Shown: piece after piece, positions 24,300-36,900 of the stretch
Numbering within the stretch: position 1 is the stretch's first letter
Layout of the letters: the number at the start of each line of letters is the position of its first letter
DNA from: Theristus sp. LFF4_11
Lineage: Eukaryota; Nematoda; Chromadorea; Monhysterida; Xyalidae
NCBI GenBank assembly: GCA_030248135.1
Contig: JASANC010000641.1
Location: 62,001-126,000 of the forward strand
Direction: 5' to 3'
Length of the DNA: 64,000 nucleotides
Position numbers and translations under genes: made by a program
Notes under the pieces: generated by a model
Databases searched by the model: none
What the model saw: only the letters and a program-made list of their open reading frames with translations
What the model was told of the DNA's origin: nothing

Positions 24300-26054
24300 G
24301 AGCAAACTTTCCAGATAGATAGATAGCTGGAAAATTTTGGGGGGGGGGCCAGTACCGTTTGCCCAAAAAAATTTTCAAAGGGGCGGTATGCTGCCGAGGG
24401 GGGGTTGGGGACAAAAAAGTGCGGGGGGAGTCCAAAGAATGGTCACGTGGGACCCCCCATGGGGGTCCCATGGGGGGGTGCATTTTTTAAAAATTTTCTG
24501 TGAGGGGGTTCAACCCCCCCCCCCCACCCCCATCAGTACCGTGAGCGCAAAAAGATTTTCGAAGGGGGGGGGGGGGGGGGGGGGTATATGGTGCCGTGGG
24601 GGGGGGGGGGTGCCGACCAAAAAGTGGGGGGGGGGTCCAAACTATGGTAACGTGGGACCCCCCCCATGGGGGTCCCATGGGGGGTGCATTTTTTCAAAAT
24701 TTTCTGTGGGGGGTCCACCCCCCCCCCACCCCCCATGATATTTTTTCGCTCAAATTTTGAAGGAAAAAACGCTAAATTGTGCTGCAAAATCTTTGAAATT
24801 GATGGTCAAGTTATCATATATTCAGCTTATATTATAGACTTTATACACAAAAAATCATGATTTTCGAAAAAAATTTTAGGGTGTGCAGAAAATTTTGGGG
24901 GGGTCTCCGCCAGACAAAATTTCATGGGGGTGTGGGCAGTACCGTGGGCCCAAAACAATTTTCGAAGGGGGGGGGGGTATGGTGCCGTGGGGGGGGGGGC
25001 GGACCAAAAAGTGAGGGGGGGTCCAACATATGGTAACGTGGTTCCCCCCCATGGGGGTCCCATGGGGGGGTGCGTTTTTTCAAAATTTTCTGTGGGGGGT
25101 CCACCCCCCCCATGATAATTTTTCGCTTAAATTTTCAAGGAAAAACGCTAAATTTTGCTGCAAAATCGTTGAAATTACAATGAAGATGGTCAAGTTATCA
25201 TATATTCAGCTTATATTATGGACTTTATAGACAAAAAATCATGATTTTCGAAAAAAAATTTAGTGTGTACGGAAAATTTTGGGGGGGTCTCCGCCAGACA
25301 AAATTTCATGGGGGGTGTGGGGGGGGGTGTCGGCCAAATTTTCGAGGGGGGGGGGTCCGATGGGGGGGGGGGTGCCCGGTTTTAGGGGGGGTGGCACGGT
25401 GGCCCCCCAACCCCCCCCCACCCGACGGTCTCTGGTGCTCTGGGAAGGGGTGTACCCCCCCCCCCCCCCCCCCTCGCCCACGGTACTGGGTGTGGGTGGG
25501 GGGTAGGGTCAGTACCGAAGGCGAAAGCAAATTTTCGAGGGGGGGGGTGTCGTCACGTGGGGGGGGGGGGGGTGCCGAAAATTTTTCAGTGGGGGGGTGT
25601 CAGTCATGGTACAGTGACACCCCCCCCAGGCGGGGGCCGTGGGGGGGGGGGTGCACTATTGTAGAAAAATCTCTGGGGGGGTGCACACCCCCCACCCCAC
25701 CCATGAGATTTTTTCGCTTAAATTTTGAAGGAAAAACGCTAAATTTTGCTGCAAAATCTTTGAAATTACAATGAAGAATGTCAAGTTACCATATATTTAG
25801 CTTATATTATGGACTTTAAGGACAAAAAGTCATGATTTTTGAGCAAAAATTCATGATTTTTGGGTGGTCCGAGAAAATTTTTGGGGGGTGTCACTGTTAC
25901 TTAGGTCCATGTAGGGGGGGGGGTGGGTGGGGTGTCCAGCAAATTTCGAGGGGGGGTGTGGATGGTCCAGTGTCAGGTTTTGGGGGGTGGGTGTCGCGTG
26001 ACCCCCCCCACCCCCCCCACGCGGAGGTCTCGGGTGCTCTGGGGGGGGTGTACC
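24300..26054. repeat. G-rich satellite with CCCCCATGGGGG palindromes
   Basis: At least three diverged units of roughly 370-590 bp. Each has an AT-rich half (TTTTTCGCT.AAATTTTGAAGG, AAACGCTAAATT, AGCTTATATTATGGACTTTA, TCATGATTTTCG) and a G-rich half with runs up to 18 G and paired C-runs around CCATGGGGGTCCCATGG. Unit landmarks recur at about 24741, 25118 and 25709. Pieces of the same satellite continue at 27833-27871 and 30686-30760, where the array has been split by later insertions. Open frames of 60-177 codons here are glycine/proline artefacts of the G/C runs. Confidence 0.8.
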
Positions 26055-26056
26055 TA

Positions 26057-27088
26057 TAGTCGGACTGGATAATTTCGGGCATTAGCTGATTGGCTGGTGC
26101 GTTACCGTAATCAGATTCAAACGCGGGCCATTCAAATTGCACTTTGCTTTTTTTTAAATTTCTAATTTTTGAGTGTTTGTGTTGATGAATGTTTGAATTT
26201 TCAATGGACAAAACTTGTTTGTGATTTATGCAATGCAGAAAAATTTAAAAAAGTAAAGTTTAAGGCGAATTATTATTTTTTTCAGAAAAAAGAACGACGA
26301 CGACGGTGACAAGTGTAAATCAAAAATTTGGCTATGAAAGCTGCTGTTCTGTATTTTTAAACTGCAACAAATTGTCTATAAACAACTGAAAGATGCAGAA
26401 AAACTAAAATCAGCTGTTTCCAAAGGCACAAATTCATTTTCCGAACAAGTACGACGGCGACGGCAACGACGACAACTAAAAATGTTGTTGTGTTTGATTT
26501 TTAATTGAAAATTTTGTTCATGATGATTTATTTTGTGGGAAAAATTTGAAAAGCAATCGGTTTTCAGACGAATATTCACTTTTCGAGCGTCGAGAGCGCA
26601 TCACCGTCGCCGTCGTTCTTTTTTCTGAAAAAAAAAATAAAAATTCGCCTTAAAATGTATGGCCTATTTTTTTAAACGTGTCCCACTGAAATGACGTCAT
26701 GTGCCGTAAAACATGCGCTTATCGTTCACAGCAAACCAGACTTTCCGTTTAGCCGATTTCTTCCCGTAAACAAATGGTGAATGTCGAATCAGTCACACCA
26801 AACTGAAGTTTTAGTGCCTGTACTTTGGCAAACGGGCGTTTTTAAATAAAATGAGGTCACGTTAGTCCGGACACGTCTGAATAAATCCACAATACTTTTT
26901 GATGTTTCTGTATTTCATAAATAATAAACAAGTTTTGCCCATTAAAAATCCAAACATTCATCAACACAATCACTCAAAAATTAAAAATTTTAAAAAAGCA
27001 AAGTGCAATTTGAACGGCCCGCGTTTGAATCTGATTACGGTAACGCACCAGCCAATCAGCTAATGCCCGAAATTATCCAGTCCGACTA
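26057..27088. mobile_element. Inverted-repeat element with TA target duplication, nested in a hAT-type element
   Basis: Terminal inverted repeats of about 175 bp start TAGTCGGACTGGATAATTTC (26057) and end with the complement at 27088. The element is flanked by TA on both sides (26055-26056, 27089-27090), as for Tc1/mariner and some related groups. A second, inner inverted repeat (about 26262-26310 with 26600-26655, including GAACGACGACG) gives a foldback structure. No transposase frame is seen. See the next feature for the host element. Confidence 0.7.
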
Positions 27089-27832
27089 TAGAGATGTCAA
27101 GAAAAAAAAATTTTCTATTTAAAAAAAAAAAAAAAATTTAAATTTTTTTTCTTAAATGAAAGTTGTTCAGAATTTTTCAGGGAGTCCGAATATCACCATC
27201 TGAGGAGCCACCGACTTACCATATGACCCCCACTCATATGGGAGGAGGGTGAAAATTTCAGACTTGGTTTCGGCGACCCCATTTTCCCACCGACGACATC
27301 ACGTCTCGTGTTTTGCCTCTCAATTCACCTCAAATAACATGGAAACAAGTTCCACAACAAACCGGTGTGATCATGCTGACGACACGAGGCGAAACAGCAA
27401 CGAGCAACCAACGAAGTTACGCTTGCAGTGGCAGACAGTGCAATTTCCACCTTTCGAGATCCTGAAAAACGATGCGTAAATGTGAGTTCTCTGCTTCTAT
27501 CTCACCTTAGCGACATCGGAATTTGTTGAACTAGCCTTTGCGACGCTTAAGTACTTCAATGCGCGAGTCGATCATCACTCACCAAGGCTGAAAACAGTCG
27601 ATAAATTAATCCAGAATACCACCTGCAGCGTTGAAGACTAAGTGACAAGGTAAAGTCAAAGAAAATTTTTGTTGAACTTTCGAAAAATTACGCCAAAAAC
27701 GGCATTTTCAGGGCACATTAAAGAAAAAATTTCAAAAATTTTTAATAAAAAAAATAAAAAAAAATGCTCATTTTTTTTACTTTTTTAAAAAAAAAATTTA
27801 AAAAAAATTTTTTTTTGACCCTTACATCTCTA
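27089..27832. mobile_element. hAT-type non-autonomous element, copy B, with 8-bp target duplication
   Basis: The ends are TAGAGATGTCAAG (27089) and CTTACATCTCTA (27832). The 8-mer GGTGTACC sits right after it (27833-27840) and also at 26047-26054, just before the nested element that landed in its first TA. Removing the nested element restores GGTGTACC-TAGAGATGT...ACATCTCTA-GGTGTACC. The interior 27280-27760 matches the copy at 4320-4992 and the right part of the 27872-30685 element. A short decayed frame (about 27249-27479) carries no recognised domain. Confidence 0.75.
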
Positions 27833-28044
27833 GGTGTACCCCCCCCACCCCCCCTCGTCTTCGGTACTGGGTAGGGTTGTTAAACAAAAATGAATTTTTT
27901 TTAAAAAAAAGTAATTAAAAAAAACAAAAATGCCGATTTAAAAAAAAAAATTCGAAAATTTTTTCTCTAATATGCTCTGAAAACTTCAATTTTGGCACAA
28001 TTTTTCGAAAGTTCAACAAAAACTTTCTTTGATTATACCACGTA

Positions 28045-30095
28045 AAACCTTCAAGGATTACGGTATCTTGACAGTGGGTCTCGACACGATTTTTTAAAAA
28101 CGTCCCTGATTGCCAGCAAAACTTACTAGAATGATAGATATCGTTCAATGATTGCATGAAACGGTCATATGTCGAATGTTTGGTCACACGGGTTACGGTA
28201 ACGGTCGTTTTGGGTCTTGACACGAAGTTGCTGAAAACCACTTTGTTTCTAGTGAATAACAGTTGAAACCTTTCAGAAAAATGCAGCATTGTAACAGAAT
28301 GTCAAAAAATCGGATGTCAAGGATTACGGTAACTCTGCAGTGGGTCTCGACACGGTTTTTTAAAAACGTCCCTGATTGCCAGGAAAAGCGACTAGAATGA
28401 TAGATATCGTTCACATGATTGCATAAAACGGTCATATATCGGAAGTTTGGTCCCACGGGTTACGGTAGCGGTCGTTTTGGGTCTTGACACGAAGTTGCTG
28501 AAAACCACTTTGTTTCTTGTTAATAACAGTTGAAACCTTTCAGAAACATGCAGCATTATAACAGAATGTCAAAAATCGGATGTCAAGGATTACGGTATCT
28601 TGACAGTGGGTCTCGACACGATTTTTTAAAAACGTCCCTGATTGCCAGCAAAACTTACTAGAATGATAGATATCGTTCAATGATTGCATGAAACGGTCAT
28701 ATGTCGAATGTTTGGTCACACGGGTTACGGTAGCGGTCGTTTTGGGTCTTGACACGAAGTTGCTGAAAACCACTTTGTTTCTAGTGAATAACAGTTGAAA
28801 CCTTTCAGAAACATGCAGCATTGTAACAGAAGGTCAAAAAATCGGATGTCAAGGATTACGGTAACTCTGCAGTAGGTCTCGACACGATTTTGTAAAAACG
28901 TCCCTGATTGCCAGGAAAAGCTACTAGAATGATAGATATCGTTCACATGATTGCATAAAACGGCCATATGTCGAAAGTTTGGTTACACGGGTTGCGGTAG
29001 CGGTCGTTTTGGGTCTTGACACGAAGTTGCTGAAAACCACTCTGTTTCTTGTGAATAACAGTTGAAACCTTTTAGAAACATGCAGCATTGTAACATGCAG
29101 AGTTACCGTAATCCTTGACATCCGATTTTTGATATTCCGTTATGATGCTGCATGTTTTTGAAAAGTTTCAACTGTTATTCACAAGAAACAAAATGGTTTT
29201 CAGCAACTTCGTGTCAAGACCCAAAACGACCGCTACCGTAACCCGTGTGACCAAACTTTCGACATATTGCCGTTTCATGCAATAATGTGAACGATATCTA
29301 TCATTCTAGTAGCTTTTCCTGGCAATCAGGGACGTTTTAAAAAAAATCGTGTCGAGACCCACTGCAGAGCTACCGTAATCCTTGACATCTGATTTTTTGA
29401 CATTCTGTTACAATGCTGCATGTTTCTGAAAGGTTTCAACTGTTATTCACAAGAAACAAAGTGGTTTTCAGCAACTTCGTGTCAAGACCCAAAACGACCG
29501 CTACCATAACCCGTGTGACCAAACTTTCCACATATGACCGTTTTATGCAATCATGTGAACGATATCTATCATTCTAGTAGCTTTTCCTGGCAATCAGGGA
29601 CGTTTTTGAAAAATCGTGTCGAGAGCCACTGCAGAGTTACCGTAATCCTTGACATCCGATTTTTTGACATTCTGTTACAATGCTGCATGTTTCTGAAAGG
29701 TTTCAACTGTTATTCACAAGAAACAAAGTGGTTTTCAGCAACTTCGTGTCAAGACCCAAAACGACCGCTACCGTAACCCGTGTGACCAAACTTTCGACAT
29801 ATGACCGTTTTATGCAATCATGTGAACGATATCTATCATTCTAGTAGCTTTTCCTGGCAATCAGGGACGTTTTTAAAAAATCGTGTCGAGACCCACTGCA
29901 GAGTTACCGTAATCCTTGACATCCGATTTTTTTGACATTCTGTTACAATGCTGCATGTTTCTGAAAGGTTTCAACTGTTATTCACAAAAAACAAAGTGGT
30001 TTTCAGCAACTTCGTGTGAAGACCCAAAATTACCGTAACCTGTCTGATTCGTGTCGAGACCCACTGCCGGAGTTACCGTAATCCTTAAAATCAAA
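28045..30095. repeat. Head-to-head array of 266-bp units (large palindrome)
   Basis: On the left, four units start with CAAGGATTACGGTA at about 28052, 28319, 28585 and 28851. They alternate between two variants: TATCTTGACAG with CGTTCAATGATTGCATG, and AACTCTGCAGT with CGTTCACATGATTGCAT. From about 29098 the same unit runs in the other direction (GAGTTACCGTAATCCTTGAC at 29099, 29368, 29635, 29903), all of the second variant. Every unit contains an open frame of 80-odd codons because the sequence is conserved, not because it is a gene. Confidence 0.85.
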
Positions 30096-30117
30096 ATTTG
30101 ACATTTTTTGAATTTTT

Positions 30118-30233
30118 GTTGGAGGAGGGGAGGGGTTTTGTCCTGTCTCAGGAGGGGAGGGGAGGGGAGGGGAGGGGTTTTGTCCTCCAAAAAGGAGGAG
30201 GGGAGGGGAGGGGAGGGGTTTTGTCCTGACCCC
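30118..30233. repeat. Polypurine GGAGGGG repeat block
   Basis: Three stretches of GGAGGGGAGGGG separated by TTTTGTCCT. It is a strand-asymmetric purine tract able to form triplex or G-quadruplex structure. It lies inside the right part of the 27872-30685 element. Confidence 0.7.
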
Positions 30234-30989
30234 ATGGCCCCCTGCGGCGCGGTTGTTCAAATGAAAACAAACATACCGGCTTGGAATTCGATCAATTCTG
30301 ATGATGTCGCGACGACACGACACACGAAACAGCAACCAAACAACGTAACGCTTGCAAACGGAGCAACTCGGACGCTCAGAATTCAGATTGCGAGGCGAAT
30401 CGTCACCTTATCTGCATCGGAAATGGTAAGCCAAGCTTTGGGACTCTCACAAACTTCATCGCAGATGTTGTCGAAGCTAAAATCAGTCGGTAAAACGGTC
30501 CAAAATCGACTGTTGGCGGTTTTACGAAGTAATATCAAAGAAAATTTTTGTTGAACTTTCGAAAAATTGTGCCAAAATTAAGGTTTTCAGAGCATATTAA
30601 AGGAAAATTTTTCGATTTTTTTTTGAATCGGCATTTTTGTTTTTTAATCACTTTTTTATGTTTCGATTTTTGTGCAACAACCCCAGGGGAGTGCCGAAAA
30701 TTTTTTAGTGGGGCTTGGGGTGTCAATCATGGACATGGTATAGTGACACTGGTGTTAACGTCGACGTACGTCTGCATACGTCAGGTATAAACGGGCCTTA
30801 AAATTTTGACCCACAGGCGAAAGGTTCGTTGGGGCGAAGGCCAACGGCACACGCACAGCCAAATATAGACAATAGACGGACCTCGTGTTCTCGTCTGACG
30901 TCGACACGACGACGATCACGGCATCAAGATCACAGTCAAAGTCAAACAACAGCACAAACTACAAGACAAATTGAGTTGCAACTGCGAAA

Positions 30990-33900
30990 ATGCAAGTTTC
31001 ATCAGTAAATGACGTCAAAGTGTACAATTTAAGCGCCGGAAAATCGTTACCAGAGGTCAGTTTTTTTCAGAATTTTTTCAAAACGCTCCGGGTCAGGCGT
31101 CAGGACTCAGGGGCCAGTTTTATAAATTTTAGGCGTCCAATGGTGCCACACCACTGAGCCCCTGAATGAAATGACAGTTCATTTTTTTTTCACGTAAACT
31201 GACTCGCCAACTGATTGCTCTTCGACGTGAAGGTAGAAAATTGAAATGTGGTGTGGCACTATTCAACTGCCAAGCTTCTATAAAACTGGACCCACTCCCA
31301 GGTGTCTTGTGTCGAGTTGTGTGACACCTAAACTCAAATTTTTAGGTGTCTTGCAAAAACCATTTGGTGCCCGAGAACAAACGGCCCCAAATGGCTGTCA
31401 ACAGCACTAGGAAATACGAATGCATTAAATAAATGTTTATTCTGAGAAAAGAGTCAACAACACTGCAGTCTACCTCAATAACAATAACAGTTAGGGATGG
31501 ATTCGACAAATTTGCCAGAATCCGGGCCGGATCCGGCAAAAGCCCATTCCGGCCGGGCCGGATCCGGCAAAAAATTGCCGGAATCCGGACCGGAATGGCT
31601 TTTTATGTCTAAAAACATCCACGCACATTTCGTCGCTCCTTCATCAGATTTTCAGCATAAAACAGCACAGACACAGAAACAAAGTCAGCAAGACACAGCA
31701 CGTGAACCAACCAAAAATTACAACAACAACAACTGACAAAATTCACATCGCATAGGCATAATCAAGTGCAGGCAACACTCCATTCAGAAACATTATCTTT
31801 TCGGCGTTCTGAGCTGACAGACGAGATCGGCTGCACACAAACACCTGCCTGGCTTCAGAGAACATTCGTGCGCTTGCCACGCTTGTTGGTGGCGGTGCCA
31901 GGTGTCTGCGCGCGATTGTCGATAGTTTGGGGTATTTCGACGAGTTCAGCCGCCAGAAGTCCAGCACTAGATCACTTTTGTCCGGTTCGTGGATAAAATC
32001 ATCCGACTCGTACAGATTCATTTCGCCGCGCAGTTCGTCTTCGAGACTGGATTCGCCTGACGGGTTGCGCGGTCGCGCAGGGTGAAACTCGATGCCTCCG
32101 TAGATGCCAGTACATTTCTTTTTTGGTTCGGGCTCGCGTTCACTTTCGTCATCGTCGTTGTTCGCGATCTCGGATGTATCGTCGCAGTTTGTGGCCGTCG
32201 CCGGTCGTTTCAAGATAAAAACAGAAAAATGTCAGTCAGGCAGCACAAACAAAATAATTAACGAAAACAAAAACGGACACACGGGGATACATGACATTGC
32301 ACATACCTTGTCCCAGACCAGACCGGTTTGAAACGTCTTGTGAGCACAACTACAGTGAAGTGTGTGAACTACAAGACACGTGTGAAATTGCGAAACTAGT
32401 GAAAAAAAAATAATATAAAAAAACTCAGTCCGGAATTGAAAAAAACGAAAAACACGGAAACCGTCTTTTTCCCCTTTTTTTCAAGGCACCAATTTTTGCC
32501 CTGGTAAAAACCGGTATTTTTCCCATGCCAACCCTACGTGTAAAATAATTCAGGTATTATAATTTAGTTTTGACAAAAAATGTCAATGGAATTTTCGAGC
32601 TTTGATGTTTTGTTCTTTCAGTGGTTATCAGCGCGGCAGAAGAGAAAACTGCAAAAGGACACCGGTAGGCAGTGCAGTTCATGCATGGGTTGAGCACAAG
32701 ATGAATGAAGCTTTTTTATTCTTTTCCTTGACACACTTTTTGCACGAAAAAGTAGACACACTTTTTGCACGAAAAAGTACGCCAACAACTTGTGATTCAT
32801 TAGTTCGTTGCGTTTTGGGGAGCCGAAGATGACAAAGCAAAAAACTCACTGTGTTCTTATTTGTGACTGTGTAAAACGGAAGTGCAACTTTGAATTGAAG
32901 TCACTCAGACTGCAGACAAAACAGAAGTGAAACAAGTGTTCGTTGCTCAGAGAAGCACTTTATTTGTTGCAACTTATGATGTTGCTTGGGTTACAATAGA
33001 GAGCAGAGCATTTCTGCAGAAGTGCGACGTCGTATTCAGTTGATTCAAGACTTTGACATGCCCGACGTCAGCGGCTGCGTGTGCATGTCGCCCAACGGAG
33101 AATACATTCTGGCGACTGGTTGGTGGTGACTGCGTTGCTGGTGCTACTGTGCCTTTTTGCGCTGAAACGTTCTTCTCGCATTGTTTGTATGTTTTTTCAT
33201 TTTGTGTGTCATAAAAGCATCTCCCTATTTCTCAGGTACATACAAACCGAGAGTGAAATGTTTCGATGTGAATAATCTGTCGATGAAGTTTGAGCGTTGC
33301 GTTGACGCTGAAGTGATAAAGATGCTCGTGTTAAGTGAAGCGTTCGATAAGGTGGATACTTTCTAATTTTTGTGAAGTTTGAAAAAAGACTAAAGGCGAA
33401 AACACCTTTAGTTTTTGTCCGTACGCACACACGTTGTTCTGAATCCCGTGCGCTAACAAATCGTGTCCGAGAAATGAATTAAGATACGGTACGGTACGGT
33501 AATAAAGCACAAACGATACGGTTTATGGCGTGTCCGTGCGTACGTACAGAAAATTAATAGCTAAACCCGTCTTAACCATGAGAAAGCTGTTCACATACGC
33601 GCACGTTCATACTGTTTAATGTCTTACTGTCTTGTCTTTGACATTCAGATGGTATTTCTGGAAGAAGAGCGTTACGTGGAGTTTCACAATCGACAAGGTC
33701 GCTACTTTCGTATTCGTATTCCTAAATTCGGCCGTGACATGGCGTACCACGAGCCGAGCTGTGATCTGTACATCGTCGCATCAGGGTTAGGCCAACACGT
33801 GAGCTTGTGTTTTTTGCAAAATGAAAACTTGTTGAAATATGCCAAACAGCATACCGGAGTTCAGTGCCAGTTTAGATTTCAGAAAGCGGTTGGGGAGTAC

Positions 33901-36900
33901 AAATGTTGTATACAAGTTCTCTCAAATGACGCATTGTGCGATTGCTTCAGTGCGGACATCTATCGATTCAATTTGGAGGAAGGCCGATTTATGGAGCCGT
34001 ACAAAGTGGATGCCCGTTCGGTCATGTGTTGCCAGATAAACAGAGAACATCAGTTGTTTGTGTGTGGCACTGCGCAGGTTGTGTGTGAGACGATAAAATC
34101 AGTGATTTGCACCACAGTCGAACTCTAAATTATGGGCAATCAGCTGATTGATTGGTTGGGGATCATGTAAGGCATGCTTTCTGTACAGGACAGACTCCGC
34201 CTCCACCGCAATGCCTACACAGAAAGCATGCATCACAGGATCACCAACCAAAGAGTTCGAATGTAGTGACAAGGACGTCGAAAGTAGCAAGCAGCTTATT
34301 CTTAGGGAACAATCGAAGCGTGGGATGTGCGTTGCCGTGAGCAAGTGGGCATAGTAAACTGTGCGGCGCATGTCATTCAAGAGTCAGTCGGTTCAGTTTA
34401 TTATTGCGTTTTGGGGAACAACTTTGATGCAAGCGCTTTCTTCTGCAGCTCTGGTGAATTGCCGTTTGTTTCATCGCTCCAGTACAACGGAGCTCTGAAT
34501 TTGGCTGCTGGCATGAGTACTGGTCATGTGAGTTTGCATCGGCGTCAAATTTATGTGAGCATTCTTTCAAAGTCACAAGTAAGTGACATACAACAGGGCT
34601 AGTCACAATTATATGGCCAACTGCTCACTTTGCTACTCGTAACTTTTCATTTTGCAGACTCTTCTGTTCGACATTCGTTCAGTCACCCCGATGCTGGTGA
34701 AAGATCAACAGAATGGTTTGCCAATAAAGTCAATTGCGTTTGTGTCGAATCGTGACCAGCGGGTGGCACTTTCAATGGACGATCGTGTGTTGAAACTGTG
34801 GAATGCTGACAGTGGCCAACCGATCACCGCTATTGAACCAGACACTGCCCTGAACCAGCTTTGTATCGTTCCAGACTCAGGTTGCGTCGCAGCTTTTCTA
34901 ACTGCTTAAGGCGCGTTTATCAATTAGTTTTTTGTGCGTACGCACGGACACGACATGTAAAAAATGGCCACGCGATTTAGAAATCGTGTCGTGTGTGCTA
35001 TCTTAATGCATTACGGACACGATTAGTTTGCGCACGGGATTTAAAACGACGTTTGTGCGTACGGACGAAAAACTAAATGGTGTTTCCGCCTTTACCAAAC
35101 TGCTTCTTGTCGCTACTGAATACTCGCAACAGCAAGAACGTATGGATTTAGAAGGAAAGGAAAGATCGAAATGTCTCGTGTGACATGTGTTTCTGGATAG
35201 TTTTCATTTAGTATATCCACCAGCCAGAGCCTTGTTTCAAATGTTCTTCCATTTTCGCAGGCCTGTTATTCATGACGAACGAGTCACCAAAGATCCTGAC
35301 GTACTACATCCCGGAGTTGGGCCCAGCTCCAAAGTGGTGTTCGTTCTTGGACAACATCACGGAGGAGCTCGAAGAAACTGACACACCTGCCGGTAAATCG
35401 ATATTATTCTTTGTTTTTTTGGTTTCCACTGTAAAGTCGCTCGCTCGTCACTGTGCTGTGTCCTCCTAACTGGTTTGCTTCGATGTTAGCATTGTCGCTT
35501 CAGTGTACGACGGCTACAGATTCGTGACGCCCGATCAGTTGTGCGAGCTCGGATTGTCTCACCTGATCGGCAGCGCGCTGCTGCGTGCCTACATGCACGG
35601 CTACTTCATGGACGCTCGCTTGCATGCGCGCGCCAGCGAGCTCGCAAATCCGTTTGCGTTTGAGCAATATCGCAGGGTGAGTCGACTGCAGCCTCCGGGT
35701 GTCTGTTGTCTGCAACAGAATGCCATGTGTTCAGACCAGGGTCCCGTCACTGACCACACGAGAATGTTGCCATGATGCGGACCATAGCTTTTTTTGCGCA
35801 TACATTGGTCAAATTGGGTCATCGACCACTCAAAATGATCGCACGGGGACAAAGAATTTGTTTTCGGCCATAAAAACTTTTTTGGCCCAAAATAATTATC
35901 ACTTTTGGCCAAAAAACCGATTTTTGAAGAAAAATAGGCTTGATTTTTTAAATTGTTTTATTTTTAAAAAAAACATAGTTGGGTTACAAAAAAAACAAAG
36001 TAGATAGCGACATGCTAGAGACGTGTGTGCAACTGAAAAAAAAATAAACCGGGCTCAGACTATGACCTGTGTGAGTGCCGCGCACAAAACAATTCAAAAT
36101 TTTGCAAAATTGCTCATTTTTTAAATGTTCAAAAGTCTCCAGAAAACGTCTTATGTAAAATTTTAAAAATCCAAGTGCCCAGCACTAACGGCGCGTTGCT
36201 CCCACATTGTTTTAAACCTTAACCAGGTTCAGACTAGGACTTATGAGACGGTAGTAACACGAAAACTCAAAATGACACCAAAAAGTGCCCATTTACCGAC
36301 TTTAAAAAGACTCCAGAAAACATGCCAAGCTTTCTTTTTGTGTCAAATCTATTCTATCATAAAGCCAACTTATTGTCTCATTGAAATGACGTCCAACCAA
36401 GCTCAGACCAGAACTGTTTCCACTGCCGCTCTGTCGAAAATGCTAAATTTCGTCGAAAACACCCCTTGCACAAAAAAAATTAAAAAATCCAAAAAATATA
36501 GACTCTTCAAATAAAAAAAACAAAGTAAATAGCGATATACTGCGGACGTGTGCGCAACTGAAAAAAATATAACCGGGCTCAGACTATGACCTGTGTGAGT
36601 GCCGCGCACAAAACAAGTCAAAATTTCGCAAAATTCCATTGTTTCCAGGTGTTCCAAAGATCTCAGAAAACGTCTAATGTAAAATTTTAAAAATCCAAGT
36701 GCCCAGCACTAACGGCAGGTTTCTCCCACATTGTTTTAAACTTTAACCAGGTTCAGACAAGAACTTATGAGACGGTAGTAACACGAAAACTCAAAATGAC
36801 ACTAAAAAGTGCCCATTTACCGACTTTAAAAAGACTCCAGAAAACATGCCAAGCTTTCTTTTTGTGCCAAATCTATTCTATCATGAAGCAAACTTGTTGT

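Larger units (their letters stand above)
27872..30685. mobile_element. hAT-type foldback element with satellite arms
   Basis: The left end TAGGGTTGTTAAACAAAAATG pairs with the right end TTTTTGTGCAACAACCCCA, and subterminal blocks 27940-28040 and 30535-30640 are inverted matches. The centre is a palindrome of 266-bp units (next feature). The right arm alone also has a polypurine block and a 360-bp region shared with elements at 4320 and 27089. It interrupts the G-rich satellite: CGGTACTGGGTAGGG lies before it and GGGGAGTGCCGAAAA after it, both satellite segments. No clean 8-bp duplication is visible, possibly because of flanking deletion. Confidence 0.65.

Noticed and set aside
24337..25774. 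Long open frames rich in Gly, Pro and Trp (up to 177 codons)
   Set aside because: They come from G/C homopolymers in the satellite, appear on both strands and in several frames, and have no domain.
28193..29776. Repeated open frames of 80-93 codons
   Set aside because: The same frame recurs in each 266-bp repeat unit on either strand; it reflects sequence conservation of the repeat, with no family match.
30108..30554. 148-codon open frame
   Set aside because: It spans the polypurine block and a transposon core shared with two other loci; no domain is recognisable, so it is not called a gene.
34380..34460. An extra intron in NOL10 exon 7
   Set aside because: The stretch looks intron-like and lacks a human counterpart, but no GT donor has the phase needed for the TTCTGCAG acceptor, so it is kept as coding.
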